Assembly: GCA_045564915.1 (NCBI GenBank)
Contig: JBJLGL010000014.1
Coordinates: forward strand, 77,436-141,435
DNA: 64,000 bases
Source: JAQWRV01 sp045564915
Lineage (GTDB): Bacteria > Pseudomonadota > Alphaproteobacteria > Rhodospirillales > Rhodospirillaceae
Direction of reading: 5' to 3'
Part shown: one piece after another, positions 17,789 through 27,110 of the stretch
Position numbering within the stretch: the stretch's first letter is position 1
Layout of the letters: each line of letters starts with the position of its first letter
Notes under the pieces: generated by a model
The model's input: only the letters and a program-made list of their open reading frames with translations
What the model was told of the DNA's origin: nothing
Databases searched by the model: none
Program-made: the position numbers and the translations under genes

Positions 17789-18754
17789 TTATTTGCCTAA
17801 TGACCTATCAATCTTCTTGCAGGCCTTCATCAAGCCTTGAACGGACTGCACAGAATTAGTGAACATTTTCTTTTCTGTTGCATTAAGATTTATTTCAACA
17901 ACACGCTCAACACCCCTAGCGCCTATGATACATGGTACGCCGACGTACAACTCTTTAAGATTGTATTCACCGTTCAGCGCAGCCGCGCAGGGAAGTAGAC
18001 GCTTCTGATCACGAAGATAACTCTCAGCCATTTCAATGGCAGCGGCAGCAGGTGCATAAAATGCTGAACCAGTTTTAAGCAAACCAACAATTTCAGCACC
18101 GCCTTCACGGGTGCGTTGAACGATCTTATTTAGGCGTTGTTTGGTAGTCCATCCCATCTTAATCAGGTCAGGCAATGGAATACCAGCGACTGCTGAGTAG
18201 CGTACTAAGGGAACCATGGTATCGCCATGACCGCCGAGCACAAAGGCCGTAACATCGCGTACGGACACTTTGAACTCTTCTGCCAAGAAATAACGGAAGC
18301 GAGCGGAGTCCAAAACTCCAGCCATGCCTACTACCTTATTGGGCCTAAGGCCGGAGAACTTGCGCAGCGCCCAGACCATTGCGTCTAGCGGATTTGTGAT
18401 GCAAATCACGAAGGCGTTCGGGGCATATTTTTTTATACCTGCCCCCACCTGCTTCATGACGCTGAGGTTGATCCCCAAAAGATCGTCGCGGCTCATGCCA
18501 GGCTTCCGTGGCACTCCAGCGGTAACTATCACCACATCTGCACCTTTGATACCAGCGTAACTTTTAGTTCCAGCCAACTTAACGTCCACGCCATCAATCG
18601 GAGTGCTTTCAGCCAAGTCCAGGGCCTTTCCCTGGGGTACACCATCAACAATGTCGAAAAGAACTACATCACCCAACTCTTTAAGTGCCGAAAGGTGCGC
18701 CAGTGTGCCACCAATATTGCCGGCGCCAATAAGCGCTATTTTATTGCGTGCCAT
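17789..18754 (-). CDS. mdh: Malate dehydrogenase
   Basis: 321 residues from the second of two adjacent ATGs (18754), which puts AAGGGG at the proper distance. It oxidises malate to oxaloacetate with NAD+. The lactate-dehydrogenase-like type used by alphaproteobacteria is evident from MARNKIALIGAGNIGGTLAH, VTAGVPRKPGMSRDDLLGIN (substrate Arg), VICITNPLDAMVW, and the catalytic His in VLGGHGDTMVPL. It heads mdh-sucC-sucD and lies about 300 bases downstream of zapE on the same strand. Confidence 0.97.
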   Translation of the reverse strand: MARNKIALIGAGNIGGTLAHLSALKELGDVVLFDIVDGVPQGKALDLAESTPIDGVDVKLAGTKSYAGIKGADVVIVTAGVPRKPGMSRDDLLGINLSVMKQVGAGIKKYAPNAFVICITNPLDAMVWALRKFSGLRPNKVVGMAGVLDSARFRYFLAEEFKVSVRDVTAFVLGGHGDTMVPLVRYSAVAGIPLPDLIKMGWTTKQRLNKIVQRTREGGAEIVGLLKTGSAFYAPAAAAIEMAESYLRDQKRLLPCAAALNGEYNLKELYVGVPCIIGARGVERVVEINLNATEKKMFTNSVQSVQGLMKACKKIDRSLGK

Positions 18755-19062
18755 CATATCCCCTTGCCATATAAGGCTTGGCCAAAACAATCGCCGCCTG
18801 ACCAGAGCTCATTATTAAATCTCATTTACACGTTGGCCGGTTGGTAGCGCGAAACGGGAACAGGAGCAAGAGTGAGACGCGCTCCCAAACCCAAAAATCC
18901 TATATTGGCTAGTATGGTGGGGCTTTCTTGCTCTTGATCGCAGCCACCTCTAAGGCCAATACAAATAATTAAGGAGAAATTGATGCAGTAATAGGGCACC
19001 CGGCATCTAGCAATAGCAGGAACTGCAAGTAATCGGATCATCGGTTATATTGGAATTCTTGG

Positions 19063-20181
19063 CTACACGTGCCGCGACTTAATATAATCTTCGGCTTGCA
19101 TTTCAATGATTCGGGACACCGTACGCTTAAATTCGAACTTCCAATCGTCACCATCATAGATGTTATCTGGTGGGGTGGCAGCTGAGCAGATAATTACAGA
19201 ACGATGCTCGTATAATGCATCAATGAAAGTAACAAAGCGCCTGGCTACATCCCGCTTCTCTGGCCCCAAGGCGGGGATATCATCCACTATAACTGTAGAA
19301 AATTGTGCACCGATTTCTAGATAATCGGCCGGGCCTAACGGCTTCTCACACAAATCTGAAAAAAGAAAACGTGCGACACCGTGTGCTGCCGCTGGCACAA
19401 CAATCTTACGGCCCTTAACAACAAGGGCATCAGGTGTTGGCAGAGCGTCATCAGTAAGGCGCTCCCAGGCCTCATTTAGTGCTGAGGTCGCCTTCATTCC
19501 GTTGGGATAATGGAATACTTTATTACCCAGGATACGGCCAAGACGGTAGTCCTGCAGAGCTTCCAGCTGCAACAGATCAAGGCGCGTCTTTAGTAAGTCG
19601 ATGAAGGGCAGAAATTTATCGCGCTGCAAGCCATCCTTGTAGAGTTCATCAGGGTGACGATTAGACGTAGTCACCACAACCACACCGCGTTCGAAGAGCC
19701 GCTTGAAAACGCGGGCAACAATCATAGCATCTGCGATATCCCGCACTTCCATCTCATCAAAACAGAGAAGTGTGTTGTTGTCAGCTATACCATCCGCAAT
19801 ACCAGGTATTGGGTCGCCTTCGTCAGACCCCGGCAACTGTCGTAAGCGATGTACTTCGCCATGAATATCGCGCATGAATTCGTGGAAGTGGACACGCAAG
19901 GAGCGGTTGGGAAATGATTCCAGTAGCAGTTCCATCAACATAGATTTCCCGACGCCGACGCCGCCATACATATATAAACCTAACGGCGGTTCAGCTGCAC
20001 CATAACGGCCCACTAAGCCGAATCTCTCAATCCAGCCCTTGCGGCCTAGTGCAGGATGATAGTAGCACAATGCGTTATAAAGGCTGTTAAGCTTCTCAGC
20101 TGCCAGCTCCTGCGCTGGGTCTGGCCGCAGGGTGCAGTCTTCGACCTGTGCGCGGTATCTGGCAAGCGGTCCTCTACTCAT
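19063..20181 (-). CDS. zapE: ZapE/AFG1-like P-loop ATPase
   Basis: 372 residues. The AAA-like nucleotide site is visible as Walker A (GLYMYGGVGVGKSMLMELLL) and Walker B (NTLLCFDEMEVRDIADAM), with the sensor-like VVVTTSNRHPDELYKDGLQR. This is the AFG1/ZapE family. The Escherichia coli member acts at the division ring, and the mitochondrial one in turnover of respiratory-chain proteins. It lies between a DHH phosphoesterase and mdh on the same strand, a neighbourhood common in alphaproteobacteria. The division role here is inferred from the family. Confidence 0.92.
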   Translation of the reverse strand: MSRGPLARYRAQVEDCTLRPDPAQELAAEKLNSLYNALCYYHPALGRKGWIERFGLVGRYGAAEPPLGLYMYGGVGVGKSMLMELLLESFPNRSLRVHFHEFMRDIHGEVHRLRQLPGSDEGDPIPGIADGIADNNTLLCFDEMEVRDIADAMIVARVFKRLFERGVVVVTTSNRHPDELYKDGLQRDKFLPFIDLLKTRLDLLQLEALQDYRLGRILGNKVFHYPNGMKATSALNEAWERLTDDALPTPDALVVKGRKIVVPAAAHGVARFLFSDLCEKPLGPADYLEIGAQFSTVIVDDIPALGPEKRDVARRFVTFIDALYEHRSVIICSAATPPDNIYDGDDWKFEFKRTVSRIIEMQAEDYIKSRHV

Positions 20182-20257
20182 GATTTCTTGAGACCTACAC
20201 CTCGAACCAAAAGGCGCGCCACGCTATACCACCAATGCCCTTGTGAGAAGATGCTAC

Positions 20258-21214
20258 TCACCCGTCTAAGTTAATGCGCTCTATCAGCCCCTGTAGAACA
20301 GATTCTGCGCGGTCGTTTGAAACCTGACAGGTGCCTGCAGCCTGGTGACCGCCCCCATGGTGTTTGAGCATTAGCTCACCCACATTGGTCTGTGAGGACC
20401 GATCGAAAATTGATTTACCGACCGCAAAAACGGTGTTTTGTTTTTTCAGGCCCCACATCACATGAATAGAAATGTTCTGTTCAGGATACATGGCGTAGAT
20501 CAAGAATCGATTGGCGGCCCAAATAGTTTCTTCCTCGCGCAGGTCAAGAATCACAACATTGGCCTGCACGCTCGAACAGCGTTCGATTTGCTCCTTCGCC
20601 TTACGATCATGCTCAATATACAAGCTTACTCGCTCTTCTACATCAGGAAGCATAAGAATCTCCCCTACCGGCATCTCAACACACTTATCGATCAGCTCCA
20701 TCATTAGCTGATAATTTGAAATTGTGAACTCCCGAAAACGACCAAGTCCTGTTCGCGCGTCCATTAAGAAGTTCATCAAGTTCCAATCCTGAGGATTAAG
20801 AATCTCATGCTTGTTAAAGTCAGCAGAATCGCCTTTATCAACGGCAACCATTAAATCATCGCCAATCCGAGGCATTCTCTCTTTTCCGCCAAACCAATCG
20901 TAGACAACACGGGCAGCGGACGGCGCGTCAGGATCAATTATGTGGTTGCTTTTTTTTCCAATACGGATCGTCTCACTCTCGTGATGATCAAAAACCACTT
21001 TAGCGCCTTCAGTATAAGGAAGGTTCGTAGTTATATCGTTGCCGGTAATTTCAATTATGCCATCCTGCATATCCTTAGGATGAACAAATTTTATCTCCTC
21101 AATCAGGTTGATTTCTTTCAGGATGGCTGCACAAACCAATCCATCAAAATCACTGCGTGTTACCAAACGAAATTTCTTGCCAGCATTTAGAAGGTCGCCA
21201 GGACTGACGGTCAT
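20258..21214 (-). CDS. DHH-family phosphoesterase
   Basis: 318 residues from the ATG at 21214, which has GGGGAG at good spacing; in-frame codons upstream would add a non-homologous 22 residues. The N-terminal DHH domain shows the metal ligands in VTRSDFDGLVCAAIL and KVVFDHHES. The C-terminal DHHA1 domain has the glycine-rich LMLKHHGGGHQAAGTCQV. Such enzymes cleave phosphoester bonds in oligoribonucleotides, pAp, cyclic dinucleotides or polyphosphate. The substrate here is uncertain; exopolyphosphatase-like or nanoRNase-like labels are both used for this group. It is upstream of zapE on the same strand. Confidence 0.88.
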   Translation of the reverse strand: MTVSPGDLLNAGKKFRLVTRSDFDGLVCAAILKEINLIEEIKFVHPKDMQDGIIEITGNDITTNLPYTEGAKVVFDHHESETIRIGKKSNHIIDPDAPSAARVVYDWFGGKERMPRIGDDLMVAVDKGDSADFNKHEILNPQDWNLMNFLMDARTGLGRFREFTISNYQLMMELIDKCVEMPVGEILMLPDVEERVSLYIEHDRKAKEQIERCSSVQANVVILDLREEETIWAANRFLIYAMYPEQNISIHVMWGLKKQNTVFAVGKSIFDRSSQTNVGELMLKHHGGGHQAAGTCQVSNDRAESVLQGLIERINLDG

Positions 21215-21324
21215 AAAAAACTCCCCTCGACATATGCGCGTTTGTCGCCAAAGATAAACGCGAAAGCTCCGGCATGACAACGCCTGTAACTTTCAATGCC
21301 CCGGGACCTACGACGGATAAGACA

Positions 21325-21702
21325 ATGGTACAACCAAGAAGAAGCTTTTTGTATCGTTTTGTACAATACGATCGTGCGGCTAGAGCTCGACATAAGAGCA
21401 TAAGGCCATCGATTTTGGCGTTTTTCCTTGTATTTAGCCTAATCAGCGGCTGCACCTCTGAGCCCTTCATCGATGGCCGGAGGGAAGCTGGTTCCACAAG
21501 AACTCTCGGTCCCTCGACCCCCAATCGGGTTGCAATTTGCTATAATAGCCGCACGACAACACCAGAAGCCGTTAAGCAATTAGCCGAATCCGAGTGCGCC
21601 AAAACGGACCGATTACCGCTCTATGACGGGGAAAACATCATGGATTGCTCTGTCATTAATCCCACAAGGGTCTATTTCCGCTGCGTTACGCGCCAACCCT
21701 AA
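21325..21702 (+). CDS. Small conserved lipoprotein of unknown function
   Basis: About 125 residues from the ATG at 21325; an ATG at 21274 would give an implausibly long leader, and a TTG at 21349 would give a more compact one. A basic stretch and hydrophobic segment (SILAFFLVFSLISGC) end in a lipobox whose Cys becomes the N-terminus. The mature part contains VAICYNSRTTTPEAVKQLAE and further cysteines (SECAKT, DCSVIN, YFRCV) that could form disulfides in the periplasm. This resembles a small lipoprotein widespread in alphaproteobacteria, from memory. It is divergent from the DHH gene and convergent with sdhB. Confidence 0.75.
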   Translation: MVQPRRSFLYRFVQYDRAARARHKSIRPSILAFFLVFSLISGCTSEPFIDGRREAGSTRTLGPSTPNRVAICYNSRTTTPEAVKQLAESECAKTDRLPLYDGENIMDCSVINPTRVYFRCVTRQP

Positions 21703-21834
21703 GCTAATTAGCGATTACCCTGTGAGTGGCTCGCCTTTAAACAAGATGTTTTGACAATTAAATATTTGTACGTTGTCCGGGAAAGGGCCGCCGCTGAAAT
21801 CAGCAGCCTTACGGAACATTAAATATGAAATAAT

Positions 21835-22617
21835 CTATCCAAGTCGTTCCACTATCTTAGACTTGATATCCGCAATGGCTTTGGCCGGATTCAAGCCTTT
21901 TGGGCAGGCATTCGTGCAATTCATGATAGTATGGCAGCGGTAAAGGCGAAACGGATCTTCCAACTCATCCAAACGCTCGCCCACAGCTTCATCGCGACTA
22001 TCATTAATCCAGCGTGCGGCTTGCAGTAGAACAGCTGGGCCAAGATAGCGGTCTCCGTTCCACCAATAGCTGGGGCAACTGGTGGAACAACAGAAGCACA
22101 GGATGCATTCCCATAGACCGTCAAGCTTAGCACGATCTTCGGGAGACTGCTTGCGCTCGCCATTGGGCGGCGGCGGTGTATCGGCTTTCATCCAAGGCTC
22201 AATGGAGGTCAGCTGAGCATAAATGTGGTCCACATCAGGGACTAGGTCTTTGATCACCGGCAAATGAGGTAACGGATAGACTTTGACGTTATCTTGGCAC
22301 TCATCGATAGGCTTGAGGCAGGCCAAGGTATTACGGCCGTCAATATTCATGGCGCATGAGCCGCAGATACCTTCTCGACAGGAACGGCGCAAGGTAAGGG
22401 TTTGGTCCATCTCGTCTTTGATTTTCAGTAGCGCGTCCAGCACCATCGGACCGCAAGAATCCCTGTCAATCTCAAAAGTATCGAGGCTGGGGTTATTACC
22501 AGTATCCGGATCGTAGCGGTATACTGAGAATGTACGGGTGTTTGACGCCCCTTCTGGCTTGGGATGGACCCTGCCTGGTTGCACCCGCGATCCTTTTGGC
22601 AAACTAAATTCGACCAT
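21835..22617 (-). CDS. sdhB: Succinate dehydrogenase iron-sulfur subunit
   Basis: 260 residues. The N-terminal ferredoxin-type domain holds the [2Fe-2S] ligands (SCREGICGSCAMNIDGRNTLAC). The C-terminal domain carries the [4Fe-4S] and [3Fe-4S] ligands (CILCFCCSTSCPSYWW and CHTIMNCTNACPKGLNP). It passes electrons from SdhA to the quinone site of complex II at the inner membrane. It is the last gene of sdhC-D-A-B, 15 bases after sdhA. Confidence 0.97.
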   Translation of the reverse strand: MVEFSLPKGSRVQPGRVHPKPEGASNTRTFSVYRYDPDTGNNPSLDTFEIDRDSCGPMVLDALLKIKDEMDQTLTLRRSCREGICGSCAMNIDGRNTLACLKPIDECQDNVKVYPLPHLPVIKDLVPDVDHIYAQLTSIEPWMKADTPPPPNGERKQSPEDRAKLDGLWECILCFCCSTSCPSYWWNGDRYLGPAVLLQAARWINDSRDEAVGERLDELEDPFRLYRCHTIMNCTNACPKGLNPAKAIADIKSKIVERLG

Positions 22618-22632
22618 ATCTTTATCTCCGGT

Positions 22633-24417
22633 TTAGTAGACCCGAGCCGCCGGCTCGATATACTTCACGTCCTCGGACAATGTGTATGTATGCACGGGTC
22701 GGTAATCTAGCTTGATCGACCAGTCTTCATTCAGATAAGTCAGAGTATGCTTCATCCAATCATCGTCATTGCGATCTGGGTAATTCTCATGGGCGTGGGC
22801 GCCGCGGCTTTCGTGCCGAGCTTCAGCACCAACGACAGTGGACAAAGCACAGGCCAGCAGGTTCTCAAGCTCAAGCGCTTCAATGAGGTCAGTGTTAAAA
22901 ATTAGGCTTCTATCAGACACTCTGAGATCGCTTATGCTGCCAGCAATCTGCGACAGCTTTTCACAGCCCTCTTGGAGGGTTTTGGATGTGCGGAACACGG
23001 CAGCATCGTTTTGCATAGCGCGTTGCATGTTACCGCGTATTTCTGCCGTCAGGGCGCTTCCGTTGGCGTTACGAGACCTATCGAGACGACCCAGGGCATA
23101 CTCTTCCGACACCTTGGGGAGGCTTTCTAGGGTTGCTCCAGGTTTAAGAATATCGGCGCAGCGCAGCGCAGCTGCACGGCCAAACACAACTATATCTAGG
23201 AGTGAGTTAGTACCAAGCCGATTGGCTCCGTGGACAGAAACGCTTGCGCATTCCCCCACGGCCATAAGACCAGCGAACACAGCATCTCTATTATCTAAGG
23301 TCGGCTTCAGTACTTCTCCAAGATAATTCGTAGGAATACCACCCATGTTATAATGGACTGTCGGCAATACAGGGATAGGATCCTTCGTGGCATCAACACC
23401 GGCAAAGATCTTAGCAGTCTCGGTAATACCCGGAAGACGCTCCCACAGTACATCAGAACCTAAGTGCTCGAGGTGAAGCATAATGTGATCATTTTGTGGC
23501 CCAGCTCCGCGTCCATCACGGATTTCCATAGTCATCGCACGGGACACTACATCGCGTGATGCTAGGTCTTTGGCAGTGGGCGCATAACGTTCCATGAAAC
23601 GGTCACCCTCGGAGTTAGTTAGATAGCCGCCTTCACCTCGGGCCCCTTCGGTTATCAGCACACCAGCGCCATATACACCTGTCGGATGAAATTGCACGAA
23701 CTCCATATCCTGCAGAGGCAAACCGGCTCGCGCAACCATGCCATTACCATCGCCAGTGCAGGTATGGGCCGAGGTACAAGAGAAGTAAGAGCGACCATAA
23801 CCACCCGTGGCTAAAACCACCATCTGCCCTCTAAACCGATGAATCTCTCCGGTCGCCATGTCGATAGCAATAACACCGTGACAGCGCTCATTGTCGGTAA
23901 TTAGATCGATGGCAAAATACTCAACAAAGAACTCTGCACTATGTTTGAGGCTTTGCTGATAGAGCGTATGTAAAATGGCATGGCCAGTACGATCAGCAGC
24001 AGCACAGGCGCGCTGCACAGGGGCCTCGCCGAAATTACGCATGTGGCCACCAAAAGGCCGCTGATAAATTTTACCCTCCGGGGTACGCGAGAAGGGCACT
24101 CCATAGTGCTCAAGTTCCCGCACAGCAGGAATAGCCTCTCGACACATATATTCAATGGCATCTTGGTCACCTAGCCAATCCGACCCCTTGACCGTGTCGT
24201 ACATGTGCCATTCCCATTTGTCTTCAGCCATATTGCCAAGAGCTGCACCCACACCACCTTGAGCTGCAACGGTATGACTGCGGGTCGGAAAAACTTTTGT
24301 GATACAGGCTGTCTTAAAGCCTTTCTCCACCATACCAAATGTAGCTCGCAAACCGGCGCCGCCAGCACCAACGACGATAACGTCATAGTCGTGATCAATA
24401 ATATCGTAGGCACCCAT
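22633..24417 (-). CDS. sdhA: Succinate dehydrogenase flavoprotein subunit
   Basis: 594 residues from the ATG at 24417, with GAGG 8 nt upstream, immediately after sdhD (4-base gap). A longer start would overlap sdhD. It carries covalent FAD and oxidises succinate to fumarate. Visible motifs: the dinucleotide fold VIVVGAGGAGLRATFGM, the FAD-His region RSHTVAAQGGVGAAL, the substrate site HPTGVYGAGVLITEGARGEG, and the catalytic Arg region YAPTAKDLASRDVVSRAM. It is the catalytic subunit of complex II in the TCA cycle and respiratory chain. Confidence 0.97.
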   Translation of the reverse strand: MGAYDIIDHDYDVIVVGAGGAGLRATFGMVEKGFKTACITKVFPTRSHTVAAQGGVGAALGNMAEDKWEWHMYDTVKGSDWLGDQDAIEYMCREAIPAVRELEHYGVPFSRTPEGKIYQRPFGGHMRNFGEAPVQRACAAADRTGHAILHTLYQQSLKHSAEFFVEYFAIDLITDNERCHGVIAIDMATGEIHRFRGQMVVLATGGYGRSYFSCTSAHTCTGDGNGMVARAGLPLQDMEFVQFHPTGVYGAGVLITEGARGEGGYLTNSEGDRFMERYAPTAKDLASRDVVSRAMTMEIRDGRGAGPQNDHIMLHLEHLGSDVLWERLPGITETAKIFAGVDATKDPIPVLPTVHYNMGGIPTNYLGEVLKPTLDNRDAVFAGLMAVGECASVSVHGANRLGTNSLLDIVVFGRAAALRCADILKPGATLESLPKVSEEYALGRLDRSRNANGSALTAEIRGNMQRAMQNDAAVFRTSKTLQEGCEKLSQIAGSISDLRVSDRSLIFNTDLIEALELENLLACALSTVVGAEARHESRGAHAHENYPDRNDDDWMKHTLTYLNEDWSIKLDYRPVHTYTLSEDVKYIEPAARVY

Positions 24418-24421
24418 GGGA

Positions 24422-24802
24422 TCAGCCTCTAAACGCAATGGTAAGAATAGAAACAATCGACAACGTGGCTAAACCGTAGCAAGTGAATTTTGTTAGTATG
24501 ATTAGGGTAGTGCGAGCAGCATGGCCGCTGACATAGTCTTCAAATACCACTAGCATTCCAATCTGGGCATGGTGAAAACCAATACCCAAAAGTAGTATCA
24601 TCAATGTGGCATTGACTGGCTTACCAAACCAAAAAAGAAACTCTTCGTATCCCGTGCCGGCCAGGCCGATCAGCGAAACTACGAGCCAAAGGGTCAACGG
24701 TATGAGAGCGATGGCCGTTAGACGTTGCAACCACCAATGATGAGCACCCTCTTTAGCAGAGCCGAGGCCACGGGCTTTTCTAAGCGCAGAACTTAATGCC
24801 AT
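24422..24802 (-). CDS. sdhD: Succinate dehydrogenase membrane anchor subunit
   Basis: 126 residues with three hydrophobic helices (roughly 27-50, 62-82, 100-122). The N-terminal RKARGLGSAKEGAHHWWLQRL and the helix-II GIGFHHAQIGMLVVFEDYV (candidate haem or quinone region) are typical of alphaproteobacterial SdhD. It anchors SdhAB with SdhC. It lies 9 bases after sdhC and 4 before sdhA. Confidence 0.94.
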   Translation of the reverse strand: MALSSALRKARGLGSAKEGAHHWWLQRLTAIALIPLTLWLVVSLIGLAGTGYEEFLFWFGKPVNATLMILLLGIGFHHAQIGMLVVFEDYVSGHAARTTLIILTKFTCYGLATLSIVSILTIAFRG

Positions 24803-24811
24803 TACTACCTA

Positions 24812-25192
24812 CTAAAATATGACTTGGGCCCAGGTTGCGACCGTGAGCGCAACTGAGCCGATTAGTACTGCAGCATCTGAACGACGAACCTGCTCCAGTT
24901 CAAAGTAGCGACCGAAATCCCAAAAAAGGTGCCGGAGGCCATTGCAGAGGTGAAAAAATAAGGCAAACGAGAAACCGAGAAGCAGGAGTTGCCCAAACCA
25001 GTTACCAAGAAAAGCTTGGACCTTTGAATAGTAGGACTCCCCATAAGCTGCCGCGGTCACCCACCAGGTTAACAAAAGGGTGCCAAGGGTCAGCCCAACG
25101 CCTGTGATGCGGTGTGATATAGAAATTAGTGCCGTCAATGGCAGGCGATAAACCTGAAGGTGGGGTGAGAGAGGTCTAATTGGGGTCGCCAT
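24812..25192 (-). CDS. sdhC: Succinate dehydrogenase cytochrome b556 subunit
   Basis: 126 residues with three transmembrane helices. The signature RPLSPHLQVYRLP followed by ISISHRITGV is diagnostic, and HLCNGLRHLFWDFG in helix II holds the probable haem-ligand His. It is the first gene of the sdhCDAB operon, so the promoter should lie in the 283-base divergent region to its right, where an inverted repeat is present at 25299-25326. Confidence 0.95.
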   Translation of the reverse strand: MATPIRPLSPHLQVYRLPLTALISISHRITGVGLTLGTLLLTWWVTAAAYGESYYSKVQAFLGNWFGQLLLLGFSFALFFHLCNGLRHLFWDFGRYFELEQVRRSDAAVLIGSVALTVATWAQVIF

Positions 25193-25298
25193 AATTGGAT
25201 AAGCTCTTTGTTTTAATAGGGGTTTATACCCATAACTCAGGCGCTATAGGTACCCTTGCCTCTGGACCAAGTCAACGCGGGGGGTCTTTGGTTCTAAT

Positions 25299-25326
25299 AT
25301 ACTATGGCTTACCTAAACCATAGTAT
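25299..25326. repeat. 9-bp inverted repeat in the sdhC upstream region
   Basis: ATACTATGG (25299-25307) and CCATAGTAT (25318-25326) are perfect inverted arms with a 10-nt spacer. It lies about 105 bases upstream of sdhC and 150 upstream of the divergent methyltransferase gene. It has no T-tract. A regulator site for one or both promoters is plausible. A smaller repeat, CTATAA-TCAG-TTATAG, lies at 25416-25431. Confidence 0.4.
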
Positions 25327-25475
25327 TCCGGTCGCCTGCTAAACAACTGCGCTTCAGAATCTGTGGTAAAGTAGTGTTTTGGTGATATCAAAGATCTAGC
25401 CTGGACTCTGTAATGCTATAATCAGTTATAGTAGGAACGATGGTTCTTGCCACAATTTACTTTGAGGACATTTAG

Positions 25476-26672
25476 ATGACCGATTACGTCGACCACGACA
25501 TGAAAGTCAGCCATTCAAAAGATGAATCTTCTCGCCAGCACTTTGTCCAAGGCATGCGCGGTTACGTGCTGAATGACCTGGCCGGTCATATGCGGTCGGT
25601 TTGGACACACAAAGTTGAGCCAGCCTTTGAAAAATTAAATGGCCGGGCTCCAGAAGATGGGCCAGAAGTCCATAAGACATTTAAATCAGAGACAATTTTT
25701 AAGTTTTACTCGTCTATGCGCTGCAATACACAGGAAATGGTTTGGCGCTCGGTGATGCCCGCTATTGAGCGTGAAGCAAAAGATTTGTCAATGCGAGCGC
25801 AGGTCCTCAGTCAAGCAGGGGATAAAGCTAATGGGACAGCTCAAACAGATCCCAATTTCAATGTGCCGCGCTATGTGTCCGAGTTGGATGTCCACCTCAT
25901 GCCAGGTAATTATCACGAAGAACGGTTTGATAACGACGTTACGCAGGGGGCTGTATTCGATAACGGTCTCGGTGTATTTTCATTCGGCTTGCTCGGGGAC
26001 CGAATGCAAGACATAACAGATTCAGTCTCCACCTTTTTCCACGCGCGCTACCCAGATGTAAAGCCTGAAAGAGTGCTCGACATGGGCTGCTCTCTCGGGC
26101 ATTCAACTCTACCATGGAAGGACCGCTACCCGGATGCCGATGTGCATGGTATCGACGTGGGTGGCCCCTGTATTCGCTATGCCCATGCTCGAGCGCAATC
26201 CTATGGTGTTACCAGTCATTTCCATCAAATGGATGCAGAGCACACAGACTTTGAAGACGAATCATTTGATGTGGTTTATTCTTGTATGTTTTTACATGAA
26301 GTGCCTATCAGAAACATAAAAGGAGTCTTCAAGGAAGCCCACCGCATTCTAAAACCAGGCGGTGTGATGCTGCACTATGAGCTTCCACCAAATACTATGA
26401 TGTCGGCCTATGATGGGTTTTATCTAGATTGGGATTCCTACTATAATAAAGAACCGTTTTATAAAGCGTTCCGGGATTCTGATGCCAAATCAGAAATTGC
26501 TGAAGCAGGATTTGATGAGGGCAGTTTTTTCGAGCATGTGGCGCCAAGTAAAAACTTATACGGCAAAGAGGCACTTATGGAGGCCGTTAACCAGAAGAAT
26601 GCGACAAACAACAGTCACGTTGGCCGATTTGGAGACGGCGTAATGTGGTATTTCTTTGGCGCACAAAAGTAG
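25476..26672 (+). CDS. SAM-dependent methyltransferase with long N-terminal region
   Basis: 398 residues. Residues from about 195 form a class I Rossmann methyltransferase: motif I VLDMGCSLGHSTLPW, the acidic loop ADVHGIDVGGP, and motif IV-like FDVVYSCMFLHEVP followed by EAHRILKPGGVMLHYE. The first 190 residues are not part of that fold; they are largely helical and contain KVEPAFEKLNGR and SSMRCNTQEMVWRSVMPAI. The substrate is unknown. It is followed 24 bases later by a 120-residue ORF and then an MFS transporter on the same strand, perhaps one unit. It is divergent from sdhC. Confidence 0.85.
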   Translation: MTDYVDHDMKVSHSKDESSRQHFVQGMRGYVLNDLAGHMRSVWTHKVEPAFEKLNGRAPEDGPEVHKTFKSETIFKFYSSMRCNTQEMVWRSVMPAIEREAKDLSMRAQVLSQAGDKANGTAQTDPNFNVPRYVSELDVHLMPGNYHEERFDNDVTQGAVFDNGLGVFSFGLLGDRMQDITDSVSTFFHARYPDVKPERVLDMGCSLGHSTLPWKDRYPDADVHGIDVGGPCIRYAHARAQSYGVTSHFHQMDAEHTDFEDESFDVVYSCMFLHEVPIRNIKGVFKEAHRILKPGGVMLHYELPPNTMMSAYDGFYLDWDSYYNKEPFYKAFRDSDAKSEIAEAGFDEGSFFEHVAPSKNLYGKEALMEAVNQKNATNNSHVGRFGDGVMWYFFGAQK

Positions 26673-26696
26673 CGGACTAAATAAGAATCGGGATGC

Positions 26697-27059
26697 ATGA
26701 CAATGCCAGAAAATGAATCAAATGATGTTAAGGCACCGCTCCGCTATAGCGTTAAGGGAAAGCGTATGCGTTTCTTTGATGCGCAGGGCGTCGACGAATT
26801 AGTCTCTATTTGTATGGGTCTGGCCCAGGAAATGTGGGTTATTAAAGAACGCCAGGTGGCTCTAGAATCGATAGCAGCTAAAAAAGGCGTGGTTCTGCCC
26901 GACGACATTGAATCTCATGTCTTCAGCGATGATGAACGGACAACGCTAGATTCAGAGCGTCAAGGCTTTATCGACCGTATTTTCTTTACACTGCGGGAAG
27001 AGGCCGAAGCCTTAGCTGCTGAACCTAGAGACGAGCCGCCACCGCCGGCAATGCCCTAG
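26697..27059 (+). CDS. Hypothetical protein, likely partner of the methyltransferase
   Basis: 120 residues with no signal or membrane segment. The N-terminus is basic (SVKGKRMRFFDAQGVDELVS). The middle is helical (MGLAQEMWVIKERQVALESI), suggestive of a coiled coil, and the tail is Pro-rich (DEPPPPAMP). I recognise no family. It starts 24 bases after the methyltransferase stop on the same strand, and a functional link is inferred from that spacing only. Confidence 0.65.
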   Translation: MTMPENESNDVKAPLRYSVKGKRMRFFDAQGVDELVSICMGLAQEMWVIKERQVALESIAAKKGVVLPDDIESHVFSDDERTTLDSERQGFIDRIFFTLREEAEALAAEPRDEPPPPAMP

Positions 27060-27110
27060 AGCGATAGTAGAAATCCAGCTTTGTCTGCGTGCATTTAGAA
27101 TGATTAAACG

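Noticed and set aside
18971..18992. AAGGAG followed by ATG-CAG-TAA, a start-stop mini ORF on the plus strand
   Set aside because: It lies antisense to the mdh-zapE transcript in an intergenic gap; most likely chance.
18826..19041. 71-residue minus-strand frame between zapE and mdh
   Set aside because: No family resemblance and no good ribosome site.
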